Of a stretch of 64,000 bases of DNA, positions 52,155-62,954 are shown one piece after another. Made by a program: the position numbers and the translations under genes. This stretch comes from Sympetrum striolatum (taxonomy: Eukaryota > Arthropoda > Insecta > Odonata > Libellulidae). The stretch is from the NCBI GenBank assembly GCA_947579665.1, contig OX388351.1, forward strand, positions 60,024,939-60,088,938, read 5' to 3'. Every line of letters starts with the position of its first letter. The stretch's first letter is position 1. The notes below the pieces were generated by a model that searched no databases, was not told the origin of the DNA, and was given only the letters and a program-made list of their open reading frames with translations.

Positions 52155-52250
52155 TAGTAGGGTGTCCAGGCGTCCCGGATTTTAATCATTTCGCCCGGTG
52201 TCCCGAAAAATATTTTCGGGGCGCTAAAATGTCCCGGTGGTTTTAGAACT
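52155..52250. mobile_element. Possible DNA-transposon relic (GTCCCGG repeats)
   Basis: TAGGGTGTCCAGGCGTCCCGG opens the segment and GTCCCG or TCCCGG recurs four times. A palindrome CCCGAAAA-TATTTTCGGG lies near 52202-52221. Sequences starting GGGTGTCC(N)GGCGTCCCGG are common at ends of arthropod DNA-transposon MITEs in my memory, but no second terminus is found here. Confidence 0.3.
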
Positions 52251-52597
52251 TAATCAGTTTATACTAACCAAAGGAAGTATTTTTATAACTTTATTGTGTA
52301 TTACATAAATCTTTAAACAGAACAACAGGGCTAGTAATCCGTAAATCAATGTTTTTCACATTGAGATGATTTCATTTAAGAGCTGTAGAATTTCATTCTG
52401 CCAAATTCATATCCTTTCTCTTCAATTTTACTTATTTTATAACAATGTTCCCAACCATTTTACTTGTGTGTGATTATGTATATATTTTACGTTTCGTCGT
52501 TTATCATAAAAACTTAACGATAATCGATATATTGAAAGTTCATTTTTATAGAATTAATCGAAAAACGAAGCGAGCGCCTAATTAATAAGCTCGAGCA
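52251..52597. other. AT-rich, no feature seen
   Basis: No gene or bounded element is seen. Confidence 0.6.
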
Positions 52598-52747
52598 CAG
52601 TAAAATCTCGATCTAACGATTTTTACTGAACCAATCGACTCTAGGTGTGGGAAAATGTAAGATACGAAAAACAGAGGGTGGAGTTGCTGTTGGAACCTCA
52701 ACATTTCAGCCCAAGAGCCGGGAAAACATTATATTGGGATTTCACTG
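52598..52747. mobile_element. pogo/Tigger-like MITE, 150 bp
   Basis: The termini CAGTAAAATCTCGATCTAAC (left) and CAGTGAAATCCCAATATAAT (right, reverse complement) match at about 16 of the first 21 bases. They follow the CAGTGAAACCTCG(A/T)TATAACG pattern of pogo/Tigger-type transposons. The right flank is TA, the expected target duplication; the left flank is CA, one change away. The interior has no coding capacity. Size and termini indicate a decayed non-autonomous element. Confidence 0.65.
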
Positions 52748-54772
52748 TATTCAACTAATCCTTACTACGCGTAAATAGTAGTAAATGCCGCGGTTTTGCA
52801 CTACCAGTTTCGGGATACCCTGCCCGTGGGTGGATACGCCTCCTTAAAAATTACCGCTTTCTCTTCGGTGAGGCTGACTGTGTATCTCACCCTGGTATTT
52901 ATCGGGAGTTCCCAGCCCCAGGCGGAGCTCCTTTCCTCATCAGCGACTCCCCTTCCCACATTCCGAGGGAAGTTTGTCTGCGTTGTTTTTGATTAAATTG
53001 GTGCCTCCTCGCGGCGTAAGATTTGTGGCTCCCGGTGATGCATTGGGATGGACAACTTGAGCGTGAAATGAACTAGAAGGCGGGCGTCCCAAGTCGGATC
53101 CTCGCCTTGCGTCGCCGGACTCGGAGCTGCGTCATCATTCGTAGTTTTACGTAAGCTCAGAGGAGTGGATGTTTAGTCATTTCCTTCAGCCGATCATCCA
53201 ACGTTAGCCGGAATTCTGTTGCTTATCGTTGGTCAATCTTAAGCTTTTAGTGGTTCTACCAAAAAATCAGCGATATGAATTCGGGCGGTTTTCTGTACCT
53301 TTTTAATTTTCGTAGAAAATATTTTGTATTCGCTCACTTCCTCCAATTATTTTCACTATTTTTCATCTTAATAATTTGCTCATATATTTATGTAATGGAC
53401 TTCTTTCAAAGCGTATTCGAAATGCTTCGGCTACGAATGTGATATAATCATAAATTTTAACTCAAAGTAATCTATTTTTACTGTTTCTTTAGTGACCATA
53501 AATATTATTATTATTATTATTAGGGTCTTTATTAGGCGTGATTGAGACTAAAAAGTCTCCTCTTCCATCTAACCTGTAAATACGTGTGCTCAATGCTGTA
53601 TGTACTCACTATAAGTACTTAATTACGTTTGAATCTCTAATTCATTTATTTTTGGACTGGTTTAGGATAAATGTAATCAGATACATGTTTTCGTGATGTC
53701 CTTAGCTCCATAGACATCCATAAAAGTCACTACAATTTTGTTTAGATTATCAACCATAAGCTGACCTTATTCTGGATATACCCATAAGTGGTAAACGAGG
53801 CGGTTTTTCAAAATAATTTCTCTTTATTTATCATCTATTTAAGGCCATAAGGAAATGTTAGATAAATTAGCTTCCCGGAAAAATAAAAGTTTATAATTCT
53901 GCCCCTGGAAATAACGACGAAGAAAAATATGTGGGCATGAATAAACAGAAAGAGAATTAGATTCCGTGACCTCCCCAAGGAACTATTAACCTCGATGTCT
54001 TGCACATATTTTCGCTACCAAAACACATTGCGACATCGTAAACAAAATCTGGATACGGAAAGTCACGGTTCCCAATCACGTTTACAGCCGTGGTTTTTCG
54101 TGACCGGGGCTAACTTTATCACGCGGATGACCAGCGCAAGCTCCCAGACAAAGCTTCTCCCCCGAGTCGGCGTCCCATGGCTCTTTCCGTCCTTGAGGAA
54201 AATTAATAACTATGTATCGACTCCTTTTGGAGCAGACACGCGACTATTCGCCGAGCAATCTGCAGAGAGAGCGTGTGTCAGAAAGCGATCCCATAACTAT
54301 GATAGCCTGCAGACGTTTTAATCCACGGGTTTGTAAGGCAAAGAGCCCTCGGGGCTTGCGTTCAGCTATTGGGGGCGAACAAATCGATCGCTCCTTTTTT
54401 TATGTTATACATGCGGGTTCCGAATAGATATCTCACTGTGCGTGTCTGTGCAAGAGGTCTTCAATTGAGGAAGGGTTTGAATTTTGAGGATTCGGAGAGA
54501 TTCGCGGGTGTTTACGGTACAGCAGAAGCGACCTTATTGGATGAGGCATAGGCTAGGAAGTTCCTGCCTCTTCCCAATTTAATGTCAGGAATAAATGGGT
54601 CTATGTTGCATACTAAGCATTTGTATTAAGGACGCTAAAGTATTGAAAATTAGGGAAAAAAGGAATGGTTATATGGAATGAAAATGTGAGATAATATGTT
54701 TAAGAAAAAATTTTATGCATAATCGGCCCCCAAAGATATGGGGCCAAGGGAAAATTTAAACAATATAGGAGA
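52748..54772. other. No recognisable gene
   Basis: CpG-rich blocks lie at about 52780-53200 and 53980-54550, with a 108-codon frame at 53995-54321 that I do not recognise. A (TTA)n run lies at 53503-53522. Nothing else is seen. Confidence 0.5.
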
Positions 54773-54940
54773 GATAATGGAAAAAAAAACAATGTAATTT
54801 TCCAAACTTTTATTTTACTGACGATCGGTTTAGCTACCGGAGTAGTATCTTCTGGTTCTCTACTATCTTCTACTCCGGTAGCGAAACCGGTCGTCAGTAA
54901 AATAAAAGTGTGGAAAATTACATTGTTTTTCTTCATTATC
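54773..54940. mobile_element. Foldback with about 72-bp arms and hammerhead-like core
   Basis: The left arm 54773-54845 and right arm 54870-54940 are inverted copies with only a handful of mismatches plus a poly-A length difference. They share GTAATTTTCC, ACTTTTATTTTACTGACGA and CTACCGGAGTAG. A 24-bp loop separates them. The right arm carries GTAGCGAAACCGGTCGTC, the GAAAC-palindrome-GTC half of the motif seen at 45.8 and 61.8 kb. The 78-codon minus-strand frame across it is a by-product. No target-site duplication is obvious. Confidence 0.8.
54820..54854 (-). ncRNA. Degenerate hammerhead-like motif
   Basis: The minus strand reads CAGAAGA (against CTGANGA), then a CTAC/GTAG stem around a TCCG loop, then TAAAC (against GAAAC), then CGATCGTC. 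Both conserved boxes carry a substitution that should abolish cleavage. The opposite arm keeps GAAAC and the palindrome ACCGGT but lacks the first box. It is a relic at best. Confidence 0.25.
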
Positions 54941-56337
54941 TAAAATGCCTTTCCTCAAAGTAACGCCTGATCATCTAGATTTCAATATAGGATAGCCAAA
55001 TGAAGGTATTGGGGCGTATACGATTAGAAATATTGTGAGAGCTACCAATATTTACTATAAATATCAGAGCGTTGTTAGGAAGCTATTCATTCTTTGTACT
55101 GGTTTACCGAGGCACACATGTTTGTTATTACAAGTTTAAATTATAAAAATTAATCACCAGAAATCGAAATATTGATATTCATCATCATCTATTGAAGTCT
55201 TTTCCCTCTTCAAAGTCTGCGTGGCGTATATTTTATGAACATGAGTTTAATCCCATTTCTTATTATTGTCCTTTATCATATTCGGATTTACTTGCTACAA
55301 AATCTCATAGAATTACTCCGTCAATCCTTTCTATTTTAATGAATTATCTTCATCCAAATTGGTTTCATCAAAATGATAGAGTTAAAGCCGCCTAATTGCT
55401 ACTAATTCGGGTCTGTAGAATTATATTCATTCTCCAGTCCATGCCACTACTCTTGGTTATATATTGAAGTGTACGCTTCGAAGAATATCGATTGAAACGT
55501 GGCTATTTAGGACAACACCCTGATGATGGAATATAAATAACCTTTCAACGTGTCGGATAGTGATTTGCAATCCGTCGAACCGTTATTCGCGCTCGCAATG
55601 AAGTTATAATTGCCCTGAATAGAAATTGATTTTGCTTAAAGTAGTACCACTATTCCAAAGCCATAATTTTCCTAGTGCAATCTTGAAGCCGAAGGGCTCT
55701 CCTATTTTGTCTATGTTTCGTCTTGTGATGATCAAAGAGGTGTTTATCAGTGATGAAATTTAAACATCTAATCATATTATGATGCTCTGTGCATGGTGAT
55801 GAAGTTCACCATGCATCCAAATGTGGAAGAATTAAATTGGATTTTCTAAAATCGTCTGTAAATATGCCAATGGGACTTCATTTGTACTTTTAGAATGTTT
55901 CGTGTTCTTTCTTCAATTTGTATATCAATAATTCTAGTTTAAGTTAACTTATTTGCTTAGGATTTCGAAGAGTAATTTCTTATTATGTGCATCTTATTAG
56001 GACTTATCGCTGATTCGAATATTAATCTCCCTTCAGTTTGACAATTGACAACACTTTTTTATTTTGTTTGTATTCTCTTTAAGATGGAATAAATTTACTT
56101 ATTATAATTAATATTATTACTTATTTAGCTAATTATTTGATTGATTCTAAGAATACGAGGAACTCAAAATTCCGATGGTAATGGATGATATTTTTATTTA
56201 GCTGGCAGATTTGACTCTAATTTAATACCTCTGTAACGCTATTAATACATTTATAAATCTAGTAACATAGTATGAACGATTTGTCATTTTATAAAGTTAT
56301 TTTTGTTTTCTTGAATCACATTAGATATAAATTTAAT
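54941..56337. other. No gene; one hammerhead-like remnant inside
   Basis: AT-rich DNA without a credible open frame. The only structured item is the motif at 55520-55554, listed separately. Confidence 0.55.
55520..55554 (+). ncRNA. Solitary degenerate hammerhead-like remnant
   Basis: The plus strand has CTGATGA, T, GG, an 11-base A/T-rich loop, CC, then TTTC where GAAA is expected, and ACGTGTC. The order and spacing match the motif in the three foldbacks, but the second box is lost and stem II is only 2 bp. No inverted partner lies nearby. A chance match cannot be excluded. Confidence 0.2.
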
Positions 56338-56656
56338 TATTAACTAGATTAAGTCGATTGAAGATAAATCGAGGTGCAGAAAAATTGTCTCCTATATGCC
56401 GAATTAATTTCGACCTAAAGACAAAGTTGGGATGCAATACTATGAACTTGAACTATATGATTAAATGTAATCATTAATTAGAATAGGTCGATTGAAGATG
56501 ATGAAGAAAATTTTCCTCCTACAAATTGAACTATTTCGAGAGGTGAGTTTCCGTATATCGTAATATCGACTTGAAAACAATACTGTCCTCTTCTATATCT
56601 GAATAATATCGAGTTGAAAATAATAGTGTCCTCTTTGTTTCCAAATTATCGTGATT
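56338..56656 (+). repeat. Diverged nested tandem repeat (134-bp and 43-bp periods)
   Basis: ATTAACTAGATTAAGTCGAT at about 56340 and its diverged copy ATTAATTAGAATAGGTCGAT lie 134 bases apart, and both continue GAAGAT. Downstream, TAATATCGACTTGAAAA (56561) and TAATATCGAGTTGAAAA (56604) repeat with a 43-bp period, each followed by a TGTCCTCTT motif. The TCGA-TTGAA core links the two levels. It is an old AT-rich tandem array. Confidence 0.6.
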
Positions 56657-59600
56657 TTTATTCTTCAGACGACGCGAAAGTGATCCAAAATTAAAGCAAT
56701 TTCGCCCTTAACTATGCGCGGATAGATTTAAGTTCTTCAGAGCCACCCATCACATCGCCTTTAAACGCGTTCGTCTTTAGGGGGGCCTTTTAGCTCTCGT
56801 TCGTTTTTTTATCGCCCTGGCCAATCGATCGCCATGACTATTTAATCTCATTACCCGCTAATTGTCCGCCGAGTACACGTCATCCGACTCGAAAAGATTC
56901 CCCATAACCCCGCCAAACGAAATTACGGTCTTTTAGAAATCCTCCTTTCGGGCCGCTTAAAAAACAAAGGAGCGGTCTTCAAAATTAGTTTCGATACGTA
57001 TCCCGTGCCCTGGCCTCGGTCGGTGGTCCCATTTATCATTCAAGTGAGCTTGATGGATCTTTATTCCGCTTTGGCGTGCACCCAAAATTTCGCTGCGTAG
57101 TTGCATACTCGTCCCAATTCAGGCTTTTCCCTCCGCCTCTAGTTGACGAGTCGACCGCAGTGGCGCTCGTGTCGGGCAGAGAGGCGTCCCACGTGATTCT
57201 TTCCCCTTTGTCATGTATGGACGGCGTCAAATCGCGTCTTGATGGCCATAGAGGAGTCGCCAACCTTTGATTCCGCCCAAGGAAAAAGATACGCGGATGA
57301 GAGGAAAGGATCAAGCCCCATATATTTTGCCTCCTCAAAGCTTAGCCCGTGAGGGAAAAATTTTATGCCTCCATGGATACAGTCCAAGCAAAAATGTAGC
57401 TATATTTTTCTGTAGTATAATGTCCTCTATATCATTTCTAATTATCACCGTATCTCAAATAGAATTTACGTGCTGAAAAGCTTTGGATCATTATTTGGCA
57501 CGCAACACAGATTACTGTGAAATTTTAAATAATCATTCAATACGACATCATTATATGAATTGAGATAATTCAAAATGGATTAGAATCCAAGTTAAAGAAT
57601 TTTTGTTCTGATGCTGAAGTAATGTCAACTTCCTTCCTTCTTTTGTCTTCCAATTCTCTTTATTGTTTTATTGTAATCCATCTCTATGGGTATTAATTCT
57701 TGCATCTCCAAAGAAATACAATAGAAATTTCAGTGTAATTCGTAACAAATGGAAAACACCGGAAATTTTGTGCCTTAATTCCCCTAGGCCTACTTGTCCT
57801 TGTAGAGATTTACATTCGGGGCAGCCCCCTAAGAATTTCTGGCCCCAAACAACTATGGCTTCCGTAAATCCAATAATTCATTACTAGGCTAGGTATAGAA
57901 TGTTGCTGGTTGAGGGAAACCCCCGACAGCTCCTGAATCGAATAACATGATGAAATGTGGGAATAACAATCTTCTTGCATTCGGCAATGATTCAGCTCGT
58001 ATATCTAATATAGTAAAATCTTTGTGTACTGATGTTACAAGTCTATGATATTAAATTTCTAATAGGTCCTTACGGTGCATTTCTATCGAAATATGTTGAA
58101 CAGATATATCAGAGAATATGGAATTTGTCATTTCCAAATATCACGAGATTTTTGTCTTGATAAGGTGAATGCGTGGCCTGGGGAAAGCTTTTCCTTCTCA
58201 AAAGGGGTTACCGAGGATAAATATCTAAAGAATTTTGGCTATTTAATTACACCGCACGTTTAATCTCCAAATGGATAAGAAAGATTCGAAGTTTTTCGAA
58301 TCCTTTTAATTCGGCTATCTATAATAATGTGGACCTGGCACACAAAACCTCGCGTAAAAAGCCAATAGCTCTCGCGTTAACCGAAGCATTCATCTTTTCT
58401 TTCTCCACGATCACCGTCGAGATTTTTTCCTCCCTTTATCCCTCCCTCCTCTTCGTTCGAGCACCTCCCGAAGATGGGTATCAATCTTGTGCGGTTTGCC
58501 GTTCTTCATTCAAACCCCTTCCATTACCGCCGATTTGTTCCGATCGATATTTTAGTGTTCGCGGCAGGTCCCCGAGCAGAAAGGCATTTCGGCGCAACGT
58601 GCTTTTATCGTAATTGGTGCGTGATCCGGCGAAATGCACGCGGTACTTTTGCGGGAGCGTTTTATTATAAGCCACGTGCTCCTTTCGCTGCGAACAAAGT
58701 GCCACGGAAGGCCTCCGACTTTATTCCTCTTCCAACGGTTGATCTGTGCAATCGTCGCTTATTTTCTCCAGCGATAATTATCGCGGCTGCTCTCGAATCG
58801 AACGTTTATTGCATTTCGATATCAGTGATCGATTCAGTCGGCAATTAGCGTCGGTGATGGATGGCTTTGGAAAGCGAGTCTTGATTTCAGGGATGACACC
58901 TGCGTAAATCGACAACTTTCGCCATCAAAATCGAATGTCTGAAACGATGAATTAGAAGGGGATTTTGTAGGGCCATTGCTGTATGTATATCGCAGTTCCC
59001 ATGGCTTTAACCACGTGAAAGCCAATCGACTGATCATCGTTAAAGTCTCCTGCTAACGTAGTGCATGATTTACACGTTCGAACCGAAAGATAAACAAAGC
59101 GTTTGTGATGTAATCATGTTTTTAAATCGCAAGAGAGATTACACATTATCTTCCTCTAAGCCTTATTACTAGGCGATTTGAAATCAGTGCTAGGAAATGA
59201 TTCTCCCTATAAAACACTTGTATGATCCGTATCTATTATGGGCATCGCCTAAAAGTTCATCGTTTACAAAAAAAGATAGGTTTAAGGTAGGTTTTAACGT
59301 GGGGATGCCAGTATGCCCTCTCTTGAGCATCTTGTCATAAATATATAAACACTTATCAATTATTAAGGGTCACTTAACACTTATTAATTATCACTCTTCG
59401 CTTTACACTTCCAAAAGAACTATCTGCGCGACCTGTAATTACAATAGAAGCTGCTATCGTTGGTGTTGTACCATTATGTATGTTTACCTTTACATATTGT
59501 GATTCATTCGCTTGAATTCTTAAAATACTTTTATTGTTAAGGTCATCTATCTCTCTCCTTTGTATTTGATTCGACTTTTTTGTCTCTGTCTTTCTTTTAT

Positions 59601-60059
59601 TTTCCCTACTTCCTCTCTTAAGGAAGGAGATATATCCTATCATTCACCTCCCTTTGCCATCTGAACCACCCACGCCCTTTCCTTTGTATTTACTCCCTCA
59701 ATAAAAATTCTTCCCCTATTCGTAATGTCCTATTGTGTTTTCAAGATCTATTACTTAGTCTGTCCTCAATCTCTAGCTTTCAAACGGTCGATGGTCGCAA
59801 GATTCGATGATGGTGGATGAAAATAAACTGCAGATATGATAGTGCAGTTTTGTATTGTTCCCAAGGTCTTGGTTCGGAGTCTTTAGGATTCTTCCGTCAA
59901 AGACTCAACTATAGATTGTTTTCACTCATATCCTCTAATCGTTGCGAATGGTTGCTATTTTACGTTGTAAAAATTAAAGGGTTTCGACTATGAAAACGAG
60001 TCGACTAATTTGAATATAGCTATGAAGAAATCAGATTCTTCAGAGCATGACACGAACAC
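56657..60059. other. No recognisable gene; CpG-rich blocks
   Basis: CpG-rich blocks lie at about 56660-57350 and 58330-58880. Frames of 124 (58474-58848), 100 and 94 codons overlap others on both strands and are not recognised. The rest is AT-rich. Confidence 0.5.
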
Positions 60060-60680
60060 TTCCGTGCATGTTTTTCTTTTCGGCCATGGCGGAAGTCAGC
60101 CTTGCTGAAAACTACCTCAAACGAGGTGAATGTTGCCTCTAGGAAACTCTCAAGACTCAGGTGTCGACGATGCAGGCAGGCCATTGTGCGGCAACTCCTC
60201 TCACGAGTGGACCTTTCAAACTATTCGTCACAGCAACATTTTGGGAATATTCATTCGAGGAGTCACTTATTCCGCCAGCTTTGAGAGAACATTCTTTGCA
60301 ATCTTTCTCTGTGCTTCCCCCAACTTTGCCGACGGGGTTGAACGAACTGCGGGAGGGCATCTCCAAGAGCGACCGCCGAAATCTTCGCGGAAGAGTCGGA
60401 AACGACTTATGTACTTTCGAGAACGATATCGTACGCACAATTCCCCCCCAATGTATCTGCGTAATGTCCTCAAAAGAGCGAGAGAGAAGCGAGCGCCCCT
60501 TATCTGAGGCGTGGAAACGAAGGAGAAAGTAATGCCGCGATGGCTGGATGTGTACCGGGAAAGAGGTGAAGAGGAAGGAAAGAGTTTGAAGGAGAGGTGT
60601 CGAGGTGTAATGACGAGGTCACAGGGGTAAAGGAGGATGTCTCTCACACTCCGAGGTGTGCCCATTCCGGAAAGTCCGCG
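60060..60680. other. CpG-rich block with overlapping frames on both strands
   Basis: Four frames of 93-132 codons overlap almost completely here (60130-60507 and 60161-60532 plus; 60157-60438 and 60267-60665 minus). At most one could be real and none shows a domain or motif I know. High CpG content removes stop codons and explains the openness. A CpG-island promoter or first exon is possible, but nothing specific supports it. Confidence 0.4.
60595..60620 (+). repeat. 26-bp source or copy of the 61.8-kb foldback loop
   Basis: This segment, starting AGGTGTCGAGG and ending TGACGAGGTC, is identical over 26 bases to 61851-61876 in the loop of the foldback at 61760-61964, in the same orientation. 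The flanks differ on both sides. Confidence 0.9.
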
Positions 60681-61759
60681 ATTCTTTCTTTTTAACCGAG
60701 TTTCGCTTCGCTTGCTGTTTACTACTACTTCATTATATTAGTACGGAAGGCGATACGATTTGTAAAGAATTGCTACGATAAAACAGCGAGTGTCACTCAG
60801 ATGTTACAGGACGTGGGATGGGAATCATTAGAAGATAGAAGAAAAATTCAAAGGATAAATTTATTAAATAAGTTCAGAGAAATTACGTTTTCAGATGATG
60901 TAACCGATATAATGCGACTCCCCTGTTATATGGGCCGTTCTGATACTGTCAGAAAGATTAGGGAAATAGATTCTAAAACGAATCGTTTCAAAAATTCATT
61001 TTTTCCGCGAAGTATACGCGAAAGCAACCGTTTAGGAAAATAGAGTCAAGGTGCTTGCACCCCCTGCCACACGCCGAAAGGCGGCTTGCAGGGTTCTTAC
61101 ATAGACATAGACATTATATTGAAATGGTAAAAGTTTCATGCATCTCTGTTGGTGTACCCCACTTCTTTTTATTGAAACTGTTTTTATCTCCATACATATT
61201 AGCTTGTGTTCCTCATACAATTTGATTTCCTAAGTGTACCATTCCTAAAGTTCTAAATTTTCGTTTTGATACAGAGATAAAATAGTATTTAATCAACTGG
61301 GAAGTTAGGGAGATCAGTTTAAGACCTTCAGCTGGTCACATATTGGCTAAGGAGCAGCATGAAGGCGAACTCTGACTATGATGAAGTAGAGTGATTTTAC
61401 TTTTCGTGAACGTAATTGCCTCTATGAAATAACATCCTCTTTTTAGGTTAATTTGATATAACTTGAATTCATTATCATAACTTTGCACAGCCTCTTAAAA
61501 AGGTAATCCCTTCCCGGTTTACGAAGCAGTGCTTCATCTTCAATTAGTAATAATGAAATTATTCGAAATATGGACGAAAAAATAGCGGGCGAAAGGAGAA
61601 TTTGATATTCAAACTTAATTGGAGTATTCAATCGGATGAGGTTAGGGGGAGGCATGACTTGGATAATAGAGAATCGGTTTGGAAACAAGTACTCTACGAC
61701 AGTATTTTAGGCAAAGAACGCTTTGCAGCCTGTAAAATCTCCAGATCTAAACTCCTACT
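60681..61759. other. No recognisable gene
   Basis: Mostly AT-rich. The frames of 80 codons (60801-61043) and 81 codons (61443-61688, minus) have no recognisable motif. No repeat structure is seen. Confidence 0.5.
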
Positions 61760-61964
61760 TAAATACAAAACGGCATCATGATAAAATTCTTTTACTACAC
61801 CACAATAAAATTACAAACACGACCAGGTTTCGTAGCCAAGCTACATCTTCAGGTGTCGAGGTGTAATGACGAGGTCTATGTAGCTTGGCTACGAAACCTG
61901 GTTGTGTTTGTAATTTTATTGTGGTGTAGTAAATGAATTTTATCATGAAGCCGTTTTGTATTTA
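61760..61964. mobile_element. Foldback with 87-bp near-perfect arms
   Basis: The left arm 61760-61846 and right arm 61878-61964 are inverted copies differing at only about three positions. The 31-bp loop is almost entirely the 26-bp segment also found at 60595-60620. Arm landmarks are TAAATACAAAACGGC at the outer end, TTTACTACACCACAATAAAA in the middle and GGTTTCGTAGCCAAGCTACAT next to the loop. The high arm identity implies recent formation or gene conversion between arms. No target-site duplication is apparent outside the arms. The minus strand across the left arm and loop forms the best hammerhead-like fold in the window. Confidence 0.88.
61816..61857 (-). ncRNA. Hammerhead-ribozyme-like motif, best copy
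   Basis: On the minus strand the order is GACAC, CTGAAGA, T, GTAGC-TTG-GCTAC, GAAA, CCTGGTC, GTGTT. CTGAAGA matches the CUGANGA box exactly and GAAA matches the second box. Stem II is five perfect pairs. Stem I would be GACAC with GTGTT (four Watson-Crick pairs and one G-U). Stem III would be the near-self-complementary ACCTGGT, too short for a stable monomer but like the tiny stem III of known type I hammerheads in retroelements. The predicted cleavage would follow the C at 61821. A single U sits between CTGAAGA and stem II and has no place in the canonical core, so activity is uncertain. The right arm lacks the first box. Confidence 0.4.
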
Positions 61965-62954
61965 TGAATACCACGAAGTGAAACTGAGTCTGTTTCGTTT
62001 ATCCTACTTAAATGAGCGGCATATTGAATAAAACTGTATAGAATATATCAAAGTAGAATGTAATACAAGTAGAATATATCAAAGTCTTTCGTATTTCAAA
62101 GGCTAGAAAATTGCCTTTGAAGTTGTTGAGCAAAAGCAATTGATATGCAGTTTTGTAACGCTAACACGAACTTAAAACTTAACCTCTGCGTTATTTTGAA
62201 GTAACTTATCGTCATCACGAGACTTTCTTTCAATGTGAGCCCCTTCGGACATTCCCCCGAACGCAGTTTTGCCAACCGCGCTGCTCTTCGCGCTCTGAAG
62301 AGGGACCGCCGAAAAAGTTCCTGCCTCGGCCATCGAGTACCTCGGCAAATACGAGCAAAGAGGGCCTAGTTGCGAGGGGGCGGAACTACTTTAACGAACG
62401 AAGGCGCTCGGTGGCCATAGGGTTCCAAATTAGGATCACCTTGGCGGGAGGAATAGAAAGTGGTGCGGGTGTCTTGGCCGTGGAGGGCAGTAAAGCGGGG
62501 GCGGAGGGCGGGGAGGGGACAGTTGCCATGGAGGCAGGGAACTATCGATTGGGTAGACGAGAGGGCGGCTGTTTGCGGGGCAGAAGAGGGGGTCTTTCCG
62601 CTTTCCAATGCAGGAGAGAGAACCCGCTGTGGAGACACGATTGTCGTTCTGCTGCGATGGGCGCACACGAGGGGTGAATTGGTGCTCACGCTCGATCCGG
62701 TGCCTCTGGAAAGGGATTTTTTTTCGAGCGGACTAGAAGAGTACTTTTCCCTTTTTCCTATCTATTCCCTCTGTTCCTCCCCTTTTGACCTTTCATTGCG
62801 CCGCTCTCTGCTTTCTTTCGCACAATTCCTGCGTTTGCCGCCTTTCCGACTCTCTCCGTTTCCTTTATGTAATCGGAGTGAGTTTTTTGTCGTATCATCA
62901 GTTGCGTGGAATGCACCTGAACTGAACGTGACTTTAGTTTCAAGAAGGGCCAAA
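61965..62954. other. No recognisable gene; CpG-rich block at about 62230-62720
   Basis: Frames of 195 and 88 codons (plus) and 107 and 76 codons (minus) overlap across 62366-63047. The block is G-rich on the plus strand at 62440-62600, giving Gly-rich or Pro-rich peptides depending on strand. None is recognised as a protein family. Confidence 0.45.
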
